From Paractinoplanes toevensis (lineage in GTDB: Bacteria; Actinomycetota; Actinomycetes; Mycobacteriales; Micromonosporaceae): a stretch of DNA of 64,000 bases. The notes under the pieces were generated by a model. It searched no databases. It was not told where the DNA came from and saw only the letters and a list, made by a program, of their open reading frames with translations. The position numbers were made by a program, and so were the translations under genes. The DNA lies in the NCBI RefSeq assembly GCF_018332695.1, contig NZ_BOQN01000118.1, positions 62,001 through 126,000 of the forward strand. Direction: 5' to 3'. Positions 1-13,586 of this stretch are shown here, piece by piece. The stretch's first letter is position 1. Each line of letters begins with the position of its first letter.

Positions 1-254
1 TCGGGCGTCGTCTCGTGGACCCATTCGAAAGCCTCGGGCACGCCCAGCTCTCGTTGCCGGCGGCGAACGGCAGTAATATCGGCGGCAGAAGGCGTCTCCG
101 CCCCTATCCGGGGCCGGGCGTAGTAGGGCCACCCGTCGCCCTCGCGGACGAAAAGCACCAGCCCCCCGAAGTCTTCGACACGTGCGTAGGGTCGGGGGAG
201 AGCGTCATAGAAACGCTCGAGCCTGACGAAGACGTCGGTATCCGGTTGCGCCAC
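1..254 (-). CDS. GNAT-family N-acetyltransferase, N-terminal part (cut by window edge)
   Basis: This is an open frame on the minus strand that starts at GTG 254 and runs off the left edge. An in-frame TAG at 266-264, four codons upstream, makes this GTG the first possible start. The visible 84 residues include RLERFYDALPRP, GWPYYARPR and RQRELGVPEAFEWV. These resemble the N-terminal region of actinobacterial GNAT acetyltransferases, which precedes the acetyl-CoA-binding domain; that domain would lie outside the window. The substrate cannot be inferred. The gene is divergent from gltB. The family call rests on this N-terminal signature alone. Confidence 0.6.
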   Translation of the reverse strand, partial: MAQPDTDVFVRLERFYDALPRPYARVEDFGGLVLFVREGDGWPYYARPRIGAETPSAADITAVRRRQRELGVPEAFEWVHETTP

Positions 255-335
255 CGCGCGAGACTACCCAATTCGCCGCGTTGTCGCGCCGTACGCGTTG
301 TGGGCCTTTTGATTTCTGCCTAGATGGGCGATTTA

Positions 336-378
336 CACCGATCCAAGTGTGATCCATCCGAACTGGCGGAGATCGGTG
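336..378. promoter_or_regulatory. Inverted repeat upstream of gltB
   Basis: Perfect 8-bp arms CACCGATC (336-343) and GATCGGTG (371-378) are separated by 27 bp, in the 208-bp divergent space between the GNAT gene and gltB. A possible -10 element TAGACT lies at 389-394, just downstream. The arrangement would suit an operator controlling gltBD, but no regulator can be named. Confidence 0.3.
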
Positions 379-462
379 CCCCTTAACGTAGACTCTAGAG
401 ACTTTGCAGGGCCGACGTCGTCCCGACCTTGATTCGAAACACCAGCGACGACAGGAGGCCCG

Positions 463-6478
<6,016 letters not shown>

Positions 6479-6493
6479 TTTTTCCGACGACGA

Positions 6494-6523
6494 CGCCGGC
6501 CCGTTTCGACGGGCCGGCGTTTT
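6494..6523 (+). terminator. Rho-independent terminator of gltBD
   Basis: Perfect 11-bp arms CGCCGGCCCGT (6494-6504) and ACGGGCCGGCG (6509-6519) flank a TTCG tetraloop and are followed by TTTT. The hairpin begins 16 nt after the gltD stop codon. Confidence 0.9.
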
Positions 6524-6538
6524 CCGTACGGTGGGCGG

Positions 6539-7276
6539 ATGCGTGTCACGGTGCTCGGCGGGACCGGGGCGTTCCCGGAGAAGGACCGGGGTTGCAGCGG
6601 ATATCTCGTCCAGCTGGACGGGTTCACCCTGCTGATCGACCCCGGATATGCCACCTACCAGCCTCTGCTAGCGCATGTCGCGGCGGCCGCGGTCGACGCC
6701 GTGCTGATCACCCACGGGCATCCGGACCACTGCGCCGACCTGCATCCGCTGCTGCGCAGCCGGGCGATGTCGTTGCCGCGGGCCGCGTCGCTGCCGCTGT
6801 ACGCGCCGCCCGGGGCGCTCGACGCGATTCTCGCCCTGGACGGGCCGGCCACGCTCGACGGCGCCTATCAGCGGCACGACCTGCCGGTGCCGGGCCGGGT
6901 CACGATCGGGCCGCTGACCGTCGACACCCTGCCGACGCCGCACTTCCTGCCGAACGCCGGGGTGCGGGTGACCGGCGGGGGAGTGAGCATCGCCTACACC
7001 GGGGACGGCGGTCCGCACGAGCCGTTCGCGGCCTTCGCGGCCGGCGTCGACCTGCTCATCGCCGAGGCGACCCATCGCACCGAGTTGCCGCCGCGGATGG
7101 TGGGCATGCTGAGCACGGCGATCGACGCGGGCACGCTGGCCGATCGGGCCGGGGCCGGGTCGCTGTGGCTGACCCATCTGTGGCCGGGCAGCGACCCGGC
7201 CGGTCACCTGGCCGCGGCCGCCTCCGTCTACGCCGGGCCGATCGCGGTCGCCGTTCCGCATCTGAGCTGGAACTGA
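6539..7276 (+). CDS. MBL-fold metal-dependent hydrolase (RNase Z/cyclic phosphodiesterase-like)
   Basis: This is a single-domain metallo-beta-lactamase-fold protein of 245 residues. The zinc motif THGHPDHCADL gives His59, His61, Asp63 and His64. Further ligands are likely in TPHFLPNAG and in IAYTGDGG (Asp), and a late His is present in EATHRTE. The N-terminus MRVTVLGGTGAFP matches the RNase Z/PQQ-B-like branch found beside many actinobacterial genes. The natural substrate cannot be read from the sequence. The gene stands alone between the gltBD terminator and the pyk leader. Its last codons form the first unit of a 3 x 25-bp tandem repeat. Confidence 0.8.
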   Translation: MRVTVLGGTGAFPEKDRGCSGYLVQLDGFTLLIDPGYATYQPLLAHVAAAAVDAVLITHGHPDHCADLHPLLRSRAMSLPRAASLPLYAPPGALDAILALDGPATLDGAYQRHDLPVPGRVTIGPLTVDTLPTPHFLPNAGVRVTGGGVSIAYTGDGGPHEPFAAFAAGVDLLIAEATHRTELPPRMVGMLSTAIDAGTLADRAGAGSLWLTHLWPGSDPAGHLAAAASVYAGPIAVAVPHLSWN

Positions 7277-7338
7277 CCGCCGTCGTCCGAGCTGGAACTG
7301 ACCGCCCGCGTCCGAGCCGGAACTGACCGGCCCTCGCC
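7264..7338 (+). repeat. Three tandem 25-bp repeats across the MBL gene stop codon
   Basis: Units lie at 7264-7288, 7289-7313 and 7314-7338. Each contains GAGCYGGAACTGACCG. The first unit includes the last codons and TGA of the MBL gene. Units 1 and 2 differ only in a few bases near their ends, and unit 3 is more diverged. This looks like local slippage duplication of the gene end. Confidence 0.85.
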
Positions 7339-7680
7339 TCGCGCGAAAGGCGCGTTTTCGGCCTTTCGCCGCATCTGGGTCGCGTCCGGGTGGCCGGGAC
7401 GGACCGATTCGGCGGGGACGATCCACCCTCGTACGCCTCGGGTCTGATGTCGGAAGGCCGGGTCCGACGGCCTGTCATCGGGCCGGGGGAGGGGTTGTCG
7501 CGGCACTTGCGTGAGCGAGGCGGATAAGCTGTTGCGCGCGGTCGTTGAAGCCCGCTAGAACGGCGATGCGCGCCCTCCAGACACCCAGGAGAGTCTGTCC
7601 CGAGGACCCACGCCAACCGATGAGTTCACCCTGTTGACGGGGGTCGGCCGCCGGGCCGATCCGAAAGAGAGACTAGCCTG
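7277..7680 (+). other. Intergenic region upstream of pyk
   Basis: About 400 bp without a convincing gene. It holds repeat units 2 and 3 described above. It also holds an 8-bp hairpin with arms GCGAAAGG (7343-7350) and CCTTTCGC (7362-7369), which may end the MBL transcript. A candidate promoter for pyk follows (TTGCGC 7532-7537, 18 bp, TAGAAC 7556-7561). The weak purine-rich stretch GAAAGAGAG before the pyk ATG may act as its ribosome binding site. Confidence 0.45.
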
Positions 7681-9117
7681 ATGGCTGTGACACGCCGCGT
7701 AAAAATCGTCTGCACCATGGGCCCCGCCACCGCCTCCGCCGAGCGCATGCTCGGGCTTGTCGAGGCGGGCATGGACGTGGCCCGTATGAACTTCAGTCAC
7801 GGCAGCCACGAGGATCACCAGAAGATCTACGAGCTGGTCCGGGAAGCCGCCCGGCAGACCGGCCGGGCCGTGGCCGTCCTCGCCGACCTGCAGGGTCCGA
7901 AGATCCGGCTGGGGAAGTTCGCGAACGGGCCGCACGTGTGGAGCACCGGTGACCTGGTCACCATCACCAGCGACGACGTGCTCGGCACGCCCGACCGGGT
8001 GTCCTGCACCTACACGAAGCTGCCGGAAGAGGTCAAGGTCGGCGACCGCCTGCTGATCGACGACGGCAAGGTCGCCGTCGAGGTCGCCGCGGTCGAGGGT
8101 CACGACATCCGCTGCCTGGTCATCGAGGGTGGCCCGGTCAGCAACAACAAGGGCGTCTCGCTGCCCAACGTCGCGGTCAGCGTGCCGGCGATGAGCGAAA
8201 AGGACGAGCAGGACCTGCGCTTCGCGCTCAGCCTCGGCGTCGACCTGGTCGCCCTGTCGTTCGTGCGCTCGCCCGACGACATCAAGCTCGTGCACAGCAT
8301 CATGGCCGAGGAGGGCAAGACCGTCCCGGTCATCGCCAAGGTCGAGAAGCCCGAGGCGGTCGACCACCTCGAGCAGATCGTGCTCGCCTTCGACGGCGTC
8401 ATGGTGGCCCGCGGCGACCTGGGTGTCGAGCTGCCGCTCGACCAGGTGCCGCTGGTGCAGAAGCGCGCCGTGCAGCTCTGCCGGGAGAACGCGAAGCCGG
8501 TCATCGTGGCCACCCAGATGCTCGACTCGATGATCGAGAATTCGCGCCCGACCCGCGCCGAGGCCTCCGACGTCGCCAACGCCGTGCTCGACGGCACCGA
8601 CGCGGTCATGCTCTCCGGCGAGACGTCGGTCGGTAAGTACCCGGTGCTCACGGTCAGCACGATGGCCAAGATCGTCACGACCACCGAGGGTGGCTCGATC
8701 CCGGTCCCGCGCCTGCAGCACGACCCGCGCACGCACGGTGGCGCGCTCACCGTCGCGGCCTCGCAGATCGCCCGCAACATCGGCGCGAAGGCCCTGGTGG
8801 CGTTCTCGCAGACCGGTGACACCGTGCGGCGGCTCGCCCGGCTGCACTGTGAGCTCCCGCTGTTCGCCTTCACCCCGGTCGCCGAGGTGCGCGACCAGCT
8901 GGCGCTGAGCTGGGGCGTCGAGACGTTCCTGACCGACTTCGTGGAGCACACCGACGACATGTTCCGGCAGGTCGACGCGAAGATGCTCGGGCTCGGCCTG
9001 GCCAAGCCCGGCGACTACGTGGTCGTCGTGGCCGGCTCCCCGCCGAACGCCCCCGGTTCCACCAACACGCTGCGGGTGCACCAGCTCGGTTCGCTCGTCG
9101 ACCCGGCGGCGGTGTGA
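7681..9117 (+). CDS. pyk: Pyruvate kinase
   Basis: This enzyme catalyses phosphoenolpyruvate plus ADP to pyruvate plus ATP, the last step of glycolysis. The protein has 478 residues, standard for the bacterial enzyme. Landmarks are CTMGPATAS at the N-terminus, MNFSHGSHEDH, the PK signature around VIAKVEKPEAV, the substrate-binding VARGDLGVELP, and the long conserved block from VIVATQML through MLSGETSVGKYP. The C-terminal allosteric domain is complete. The stop overlaps the following thioesterase start by 4 nt (GTGA), so the two are co-transcribed. The three lower-glycolysis genes gap, pgk and tpiA lie about 50 kb away in the same window. Confidence 0.96.
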   Translation: MAVTRRVKIVCTMGPATASAERMLGLVEAGMDVARMNFSHGSHEDHQKIYELVREAARQTGRAVAVLADLQGPKIRLGKFANGPHVWSTGDLVTITSDDVLGTPDRVSCTYTKLPEEVKVGDRLLIDDGKVAVEVAAVEGHDIRCLVIEGGPVSNNKGVSLPNVAVSVPAMSEKDEQDLRFALSLGVDLVALSFVRSPDDIKLVHSIMAEEGKTVPVIAKVEKPEAVDHLEQIVLAFDGVMVARGDLGVELPLDQVPLVQKRAVQLCRENAKPVIVATQMLDSMIENSRPTRAEASDVANAVLDGTDAVMLSGETSVGKYPVLTVSTMAKIVTTTEGGSIPVPRLQHDPRTHGGALTVAASQIARNIGAKALVAFSQTGDTVRRLARLHCELPLFAFTPVAEVRDQLALSWGVETFLTDFVEHTDDMFRQVDAKMLGLGLAKPGDYVVVVAGSPPNAPGSTNTLRVHQLGSLVDPAAV

Positions 9118-9998
9118 CCTTGCCGCTGCACGGACAGGCCGCCGTCGACCAGCTTCTCGAGATCCTCGACCTGAAGCAGGTCGACGCGGCCACGTTCGTG
9201 GGGGAGAGCCCGCAGACCGGTGCCCAGCGCGTCTTCGGCGGCCAGGTCGCCGGTCAGGCCCTGGTCGCGGCCGGTCGCACGGTCGACCCGTCCCGGTTGG
9301 TGCACTCGTTGCACGGCTATTTCGTGCGGCCGGGTGACCCGACCGAGCCGATCCAGTTCACCGTCGAGACGATCCGCGACGGGCGGTCCTTCTCGGTGCG
9401 GCGGTCCACCGCCCAGCAGCACGGCCGGACGATCTTCTTCATGTCGGCGTCGTTCCAGGTGCGCGAGGAAGGCCTCGACCACTACCTGCCGGCGCCGGTC
9501 GACGTGCCCGGCCCCGACGAGGTGCCGACGATGGCCGACTGGGTGCGGAAATACCCGTCCCGGGCCGGCATCTTCGCGTCGTCGCCGCAGGCCATCGACG
9601 TGCGGTACGTGGGCGTGCCGGGCTGGGTGCCGCCCGGTGACCGGGGCGCCAGCGAGCAGCAGCGGGTCTGGATGCGGATCAACGGCACGCTGCCGGACGA
9701 CCCGCTGATCCACGCCTGCGCGCTCGCCTACGCCTCCGACCTGTCCCTGCTCGACTCGGTGCTGTCGGCGCACGGCGAGGTGTGGGGCCCGGGCGGCGTG
9801 ATCGGCGCGAGCCTCGACCACGCGCTCTGGCTGCACCGGCCGTTCCGGGCCGACGAGTGGTTCCTCTACGACTGCACCAGCCCGTCCGCCTCGGGCAGCC
9901 GGGGCCTGGCCACCGGGCGGATGTTCACCCGGGACGGCACGCACATCGCGAGCGCCGTTCAGGAAGGGCTGCTGCGCCGGGTCGGCGAACGCAGGTAA
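9114..9998 (+). CDS. tesB: Acyl-CoA thioesterase II
   Basis: This 294-residue double hot-dog thioesterase hydrolyses acyl-CoA to free acid and CoA. N-terminal hot-dog residues include VFGGQVAGQALVAAG and LHGYFVRPGD. The C-terminal hot-dog carries the expected catalytic set: Asp in SLDHALWLHRP, Ser/Thr in TSPSASGSRG, and Gln in ASAVQEGLLR. The GTG start overlaps the pyk stop (GTGA), indicating coupling to pyk. The 3' end overlaps the convergent DUF308 gene by 40 bp. Confidence 0.92.
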   Translation: MTLPLHGQAAVDQLLEILDLKQVDAATFVGESPQTGAQRVFGGQVAGQALVAAGRTVDPSRLVHSLHGYFVRPGDPTEPIQFTVETIRDGRSFSVRRSTAQQHGRTIFFMSASFQVREEGLDHYLPAPVDVPGPDEVPTMADWVRKYPSRAGIFASSPQAIDVRYVGVPGWVPPGDRGASEQQRVWMRINGTLPDDPLIHACALAYASDLSLLDSVLSAHGEVWGPGGVIGASLDHALWLHRPFRADEWFLYDCTSPSASGSRGLATGRMFTRDGTHIASAVQEGLLRRVGERR

Positions 9999-10801
9999 TC
10001 GTCCTCTTCGTCAACCGCGTCCGGAATGTCGTTCTCCGGCGTGTGGTGTGCCGCGGTGGCCGACACGCCGGCCTGGGCAAGCATGAGGTCCAGGTCGGCG
10101 GTGGTTCGCAGCACCTCGTCGTGGAAGTCCTTCGGTGCCCCGCCGGCCCGGTGCCGGGCCCGGCCCGCCTGCGGCGTGGCGTCGAAATCCTCCCGGCCGG
10201 CCGAATAGCCGACCACTCCGGCTTCGCGTTCCGGTGACAACTGCAAAACGTCATGGCGTACGCCGGAAACCTCCCGCAACCGCAACGCCGTCACCAGATC
10301 GGCCACCGCACGTAGCAGCCCGAGCCCGCCGAGCAGCAGAATCATCGGGTCGGCGGCGCGGGCGAGCGGACCGGCCGCGTAGAAGCCCAGCCCGGCCTGC
10401 GTCACCCCGAGTGCCATCATCAGCCCCCAGGTGCGGTCGGTGCCCCGGTTCATCGTCGACACCGCGATGTCCAGCGCGCCCCGCACCATCAGGAACCAGC
10501 CCACCAGGGACGCCGGCGTCGCATAGCTCGAACCGGGATCGAGCAGCAGGACCACGCCGGTCACCGTGAACAGCCCGGCCATGCCCGCGTTCAGCCACCA
10601 GGTGCGGGTGCCGGCCAGCGCTCGCACCCCCTCGCACAGCGCGCCGAACAGCACCACCGGCCCGGCCACCTCGGCCACGCCGACCGGCTCCAGCCGCAGG
10701 ACGCTCCACGCGATCGCCAGCCATGCCACCCCGGCGAACATCAGGAAGCCCCACATGCTGTCACGCATGACCGTCAGGGGTGCGGAACCGGACCACAACA
10801 T
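9959..10801 (-). CDS. DUF308/HdeD-like multi-pass membrane protein
   Basis: This protein of about 280 residues has roughly six hydrophobic segments in its first 190 residues, for example WGFLMFAGVAWLAIAW and MILLLGGLGLLRAVADLV. They are arranged as in HdeD/DUF308 proteins. A charged hydrophilic C-terminal tail of about 90 residues (EREAGVVGYSAG to DEEDDYLRS) is not part of the HdeD core. I chose ATG 10801 because GGAGG lies 5 nt upstream; a longer frame to 10876 lacks such support. HdeD itself is linked to acid resistance in enterobacteria, but no function is established for this branch. It is divergent from the sigma-factor gene and convergent with tesB. Confidence 0.7.
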   Translation of the reverse strand: MLWSGSAPLTVMRDSMWGFLMFAGVAWLAIAWSVLRLEPVGVAEVAGPVVLFGALCEGVRALAGTRTWWLNAGMAGLFTVTGVVLLLDPGSSYATPASLVGWFLMVRGALDIAVSTMNRGTDRTWGLMMALGVTQAGLGFYAAGPLARAADPMILLLGGLGLLRAVADLVTALRLREVSGVRHDVLQLSPEREAGVVGYSAGREDFDATPQAGRARHRAGGAPKDFHDEVLRTTADLDLMLAQAGVSATAAHHTPENDIPDAVDEEDDYLRSPTRRSSPS

Positions 10802-10932
10802 GGGGCCTCCAGCGAAGGTGTCCCTGCCATGACAACATCCGCGCTGACGGCCGGGCCGGGGTTCGGGCAGATTCACAGCGCTCCCTCAGGGGTAAGGCAG
10901 CGGGTAGCCCCCCAGCACCCGGGAGTCCCCTC

Positions 10933-11484
10933 GTGCGCCGTCCCGCCCCGACGCGACCACCCACCGAGATCGACCTGGAGGACGCGCTCCGCGCCGCCCA
11001 GGACGGGGACCCGCGCGGCTTCGCCACCCTGTGGCGCGGTCTCCAGCCGGCCGTTCTGCGCTATCTGCGGGTGGTGGTCGGTGAGCAGGCCGAGGACGCC
11101 GCGAGCGAGACGTGGTTGCAGGTCATCCGCGATCTCGGCCGGTTCCACGGTGACCTGGGCGCGTTTCGCGGGTGGCTGTTCCGGATCGCCCGGCACCGGG
11201 GGCTGGATGAGAAGCGCCGCCGGACCGCCACTCCCATCTCGGAACCGCCCGCCAGCCCGGATGCGGCCACTCTCGCTCTCGAGGACGAGGGCACCGCGTG
11301 GGCGGTCGGGTTGATCGCGACCCTGCCGCCCGACCAGGCCGAGGCCGTGATGCTGCGGGTGGTGGCCGGCCTCGACGTCGCCGCCACCGCCCGGGTGCTG
11401 GGCAAACGACCCGGCGCGGTGCGCATCGCCACGATGCGCGGGCTGCGCCGGCTGGCCGGTTCGCTGGGGGGTGTAACAGGATGA
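10933..11484 (+). CDS. ECF-type RNA polymerase sigma factor
   Basis: This sigma-70 family factor has about 183 residues. Region 2 runs from LEDALRAAQDGDPRGF through FRGWLFRIARHRGLDEKRRR. Region 4 has the helix-turn-helix near LDVAATARVLGKRPGAVRIA. I chose GTG 10933 because GGGAG (10921-10925) lies 7 nt upstream; the frame is open further upstream, but that part (10780-10932) overlaps the divergent DUF308 start and looks non-coding. The stop overlaps the next gene in ATGA, so the factor is coupled to a membrane partner that probably controls it. Confidence 0.88.
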   Translation: MRRPAPTRPPTEIDLEDALRAAQDGDPRGFATLWRGLQPAVLRYLRVVVGEQAEDAASETWLQVIRDLGRFHGDLGAFRGWLFRIARHRGLDEKRRRTATPISEPPASPDAATLALEDEGTAWAVGLIATLPPDQAEAVMLRVVAGLDVAATARVLGKRPGAVRIATMRGLRRLAGSLGGVTG

Positions 11485-12254
11485 GGCTCCCGCGCGCTCT
11501 TCTTCATGCGATGCGTACGAGAAGAATCCACCGCATCGGCCCCGCCGAGGCCGAACGCCTGGTCGCCGGCGACCCAGCTGGTCCCGATCTCGCCGCACTG
11601 AAGAAGCTCCTGGACGCCGCCCGTGCCCCCGCTGCGGTGTCCGAGCTCACCGGCGAGAAGGCCGCGGTCGCCGCCTTCCGTGCGCATCGCACCCGTGCTG
11701 CCCGGGCCGCCCGGCGGCCGGCGAGGACGCGGGTCGGTGTCGTGACCGTGGCGACCGGCCTGGCTCTCCTTGTCCTCGGCGGAACCGCCGTGGCGGCCCG
11801 GACAGGCAACCTCCCCCAGGATGCCCAGCAGCACGCACATCGCCTGTTCTCGGCGCTGGGCGTACCAGCGCCGAGAACAGGCCCGTCCCCTGCTCCTACC
11901 CCCGCTCCGTCCTCGTCCCGGCCGGTCCCCACCCGGCCGGCGTCCCCGTCGCCCTCGCCCTCGCCCTCGCCGGACATCACCGCGCTGGGCTGGTGCGAGG
12001 CCTGGCGTGGGGCTCCCGGCCGGACCCCGCTCGCCCGGGACGACCGGCGACGGCTGGCGATGGCGGCCGGGGGAGAGGAGCGGATACCGGGTTTCTGCTC
12101 CCGTCCTTCGCCCGGCGCGCACAGCCGGTCAGTGCCGCCGGTCACGCCGTCCCGGTCGCCGTCAAGATCGACGTCACCGAGTGCCGCCGAACCGGGCACC
12201 CGTTATGCCAGCCCGCCGGTGTGGGATCGGGCATCGCCGGATATGCCTCGATGA
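11481..12254 (+). CDS. Putative sigma-factor-associated membrane protein (anti-sigma-like)
   Basis: This 257-residue protein starts at ATG 11481, overlapping the sigma stop by 4 nt. An Arg/Ala-rich cytoplasmic part of about 85 residues is followed by one membrane helix (VGVVTVATGLALLVLGG). Next comes a Pro/Ser-rich linker (SPSPSPSPSP), then a short extracytoplasmic part with WCEAW and GFCS. No zinc-binding HxxxCxxC motif is visible, so it is not a classical ZAS anti-sigma factor. Position and topology suggest control of the upstream ECF factor; that is inference. Related proteins tend to end near the second Cys. Here about 45 Ser/Pro/Arg-rich residues follow, which may be a recent stop loss or frameshift. 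Confidence 0.6.
   Translation: MRLPRALLHAMRTRRIHRIGPAEAERLVAGDPAGPDLAALKKLLDAARAPAAVSELTGEKAAVAAFRAHRTRAARAARRPARTRVGVVTVATGLALLVLGGTAVAARTGNLPQDAQQHAHRLFSALGVPAPRTGPSPAPTPAPSSSRPVPTRPASPSPSPSPSPDITALGWCEAWRGAPGRTPLARDDRRRLAMAAGGEERIPGFCSRPSPGAHSRSVPPVTPSRSPSRSTSPSAAEPGTRYASPPVWDRASPDMPR
11844..11880 (+). repeat. Perfect 16-bp inverted repeat inside the anti-sigma-like gene
   Basis: Arm CTGTTCTCGGCGCTGG (11844-11859), loop GCGTA, and arm CCAGCGCCGAGAACAG (11865-11880) match without a mismatch. The repeat sits in the coding sequence between the membrane helix and the Pro/Ser linker. No T-run follows, so it is not a classical terminator. Confidence 0.9.
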
Positions 12255-12543
12255 CCGTGGATTCGTTTACAGAGGCGTAACGCGTGAATGCGCGATTGTT
12301 GCCGTTCTATGCGTCACGATTCCTGGACCGGCGCGACGCGAAACCTTCCGGCCAGAGGTGCCGGAATTCGAAAGTTCTGCGCCCGGGCGGTGTGGTGGCG
12401 AAAGAGCGGATCCGGGGTGGTGAGCTGATGCTGGTTCCCGAGTTGGATCATGTGGGAGCGCCGGTGGGAGCGTGGATGCGGGCGGAAATACCGGGGCCCC
12501 TGGTGATTACCGCGCGCATTGCGTGCGGTTTTGACAATTCTTG

Positions 12544-12617
12544 TGCCCCCGGTGGGATTCGAACCCACACTGTATGGTGTTTGAGACCATCTTCTCTGCC
12601 GGTTGGAATACAGGGGC
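12544..12617 (-). tRNA. tRNA-Leu (CAA), short variable loop
   Basis: Read on the minus strand, this 74-nt cloverleaf has a 7-bp acceptor (GCCCCTG with CGGGGGC, one G-T pair) and discriminator A73. The D-stem is 3 bp (TTC/GAA) with an 11-nt loop containing GG. The anticodon stem is ATGGT/ACCAT with loop CTCAAAC, so the anticodon is CAA (12583-12581). The T-arm is GTGGG-TTCGAAT-CCCAC. The variable loop is only 5 nt (ACAGT), although leucine tRNAs are normally class II with a long variable arm. CCA is not encoded. The D-arm shape and A73 fit leucine; decoding should be verified. Confidence 0.85.
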
Positions 12618-12749
12618 CGACGGTCAACCTGGCTGCCACAAGTTGGCGACGCCAGGATGAGCTTCCGACAGCCTACCCACTACGCTTAGGGCGGCGATAC
12701 CCACATACCGGGGTGTCGCGACTTCGGGAGTGTTGGGGGTAGAGGTTCC

Positions 12750-13373
12750 GTGGCCGACACGCAGGCTGGGGCCGATCGCAAACGGGTGCTGATCGCCGAG
12801 GACGAGGCCCTCATCCGGTTGGATCTGGCCGAGATGCTGGTCGAGGAGGGCTACGACGTGGTCGGCGAGGCCGGCGACGGCGAGACCGCCGTCCGCCTGG
12901 CCGAGGACCTCCGTCCGGACCTGGTCATCCTCGACATCAAGATGCCGATCATGGACGGCCTCGCGGCCGCCGAGCGGATCGCCGGCGGGCGCATCGCCCC
13001 GGTCGTGATCCTGACCGCGTTCAGTCAGCGCGACCTGGTCGAGCGGGCCCGCGCCGCCGGCGCGATGGCCTACCTGGTCAAGCCGTTCCAGAAATCCGAC
13101 CTCGTGCCGGCGATCGAGATCGCCCTGTCGAGGTATTCGGAGATCGCCGCGCTCGAGTCCGAGGTCGCCGGGCTGACCGACCGCCTCGAGACCCGCAAGT
13201 CGGTCGAGCGGGCCAAGGGCGAGCTGATGACGAAGTACCAGATGACCGAACCACAGGCGTTCAAGTGGATTCAGCGCACGGCGATGGACCACCGCATGAC
13301 GATGCGTGAGGTTGCCGACCGGATCCTGGCCGAGGGTCAGGAGGCCGGCGGAGCTCAGGCAACCACAAGTTGA
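12750..13373 (+). CDS. pdtaR: ANTAR-domain response regulator (PdtaR-like)
   Basis: This two-domain regulator has 207 residues. The receiver domain (about 11-125) shows the acidic pocket ED (17-18), phosphoacceptor Asp62 (ILDIKMP), Thr in ILTAFSQ and Lys in YLVKPF. The C-terminal ANTAR domain (about 145-200) spans the conserved region from VERAKGELM to MTMREVADRIL and binds tandem-hairpin RNA to cause antitermination. The layout matches mycobacterial PdtaR (Rv1626), which is activated by the kinase PdtaS; no kinase gene is adjacent. The start is GTG. The gene keeps the position seen in other actinobacteria, near pyk and the liv cluster. Confidence 0.9.
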   Translation: MADTQAGADRKRVLIAEDEALIRLDLAEMLVEEGYDVVGEAGDGETAVRLAEDLRPDLVILDIKMPIMDGLAAAERIAGGRIAPVVILTAFSQRDLVERARAAGAMAYLVKPFQKSDLVPAIEIALSRYSEIAALESEVAGLTDRLETRKSVERAKGELMTKYQMTEPQAFKWIQRTAMDHRMTMREVADRILAEGQEAGGAQATTS

Positions 13374-13460
13374 TCTAGCGGAAACACGACTGTTGTAACA
13401 CCTTCTCCTGCCTGGGCGTCTGTGCACGTAACGGTTCGGTGAAAGCCCGATCGAAGTCTT

Positions 13461-13488
13461 TTGGCAGGCAGCGAACCTGGGATAGCGT
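13461..13488 (+). promoter_or_regulatory. Candidate promoter of the liv cluster
   Basis: TTGGCA (13461-13466), a 16-bp spacer and TAGCGT (13483-13488) resemble a housekeeping sigma promoter. It would give a leader of about 90 nt before the livK TTG start. Confidence 0.45.
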
Positions 13489-13586
13489 CCCGGCCCATGA
13501 CGGGCGCAGCGTGGTCGCGCGGGCACGCAAGTGCCAATCGACCAGCGGTGGCTCGGTGGGTTCGGTATGGAGGAGAGGTTCCAACC

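Noticed and set aside
7495-7530. TTGTCG with TAAGCT before pyk as a damage-type or housekeeping promoter
   Set aside because: The spacing of about 24 bp fits neither class.
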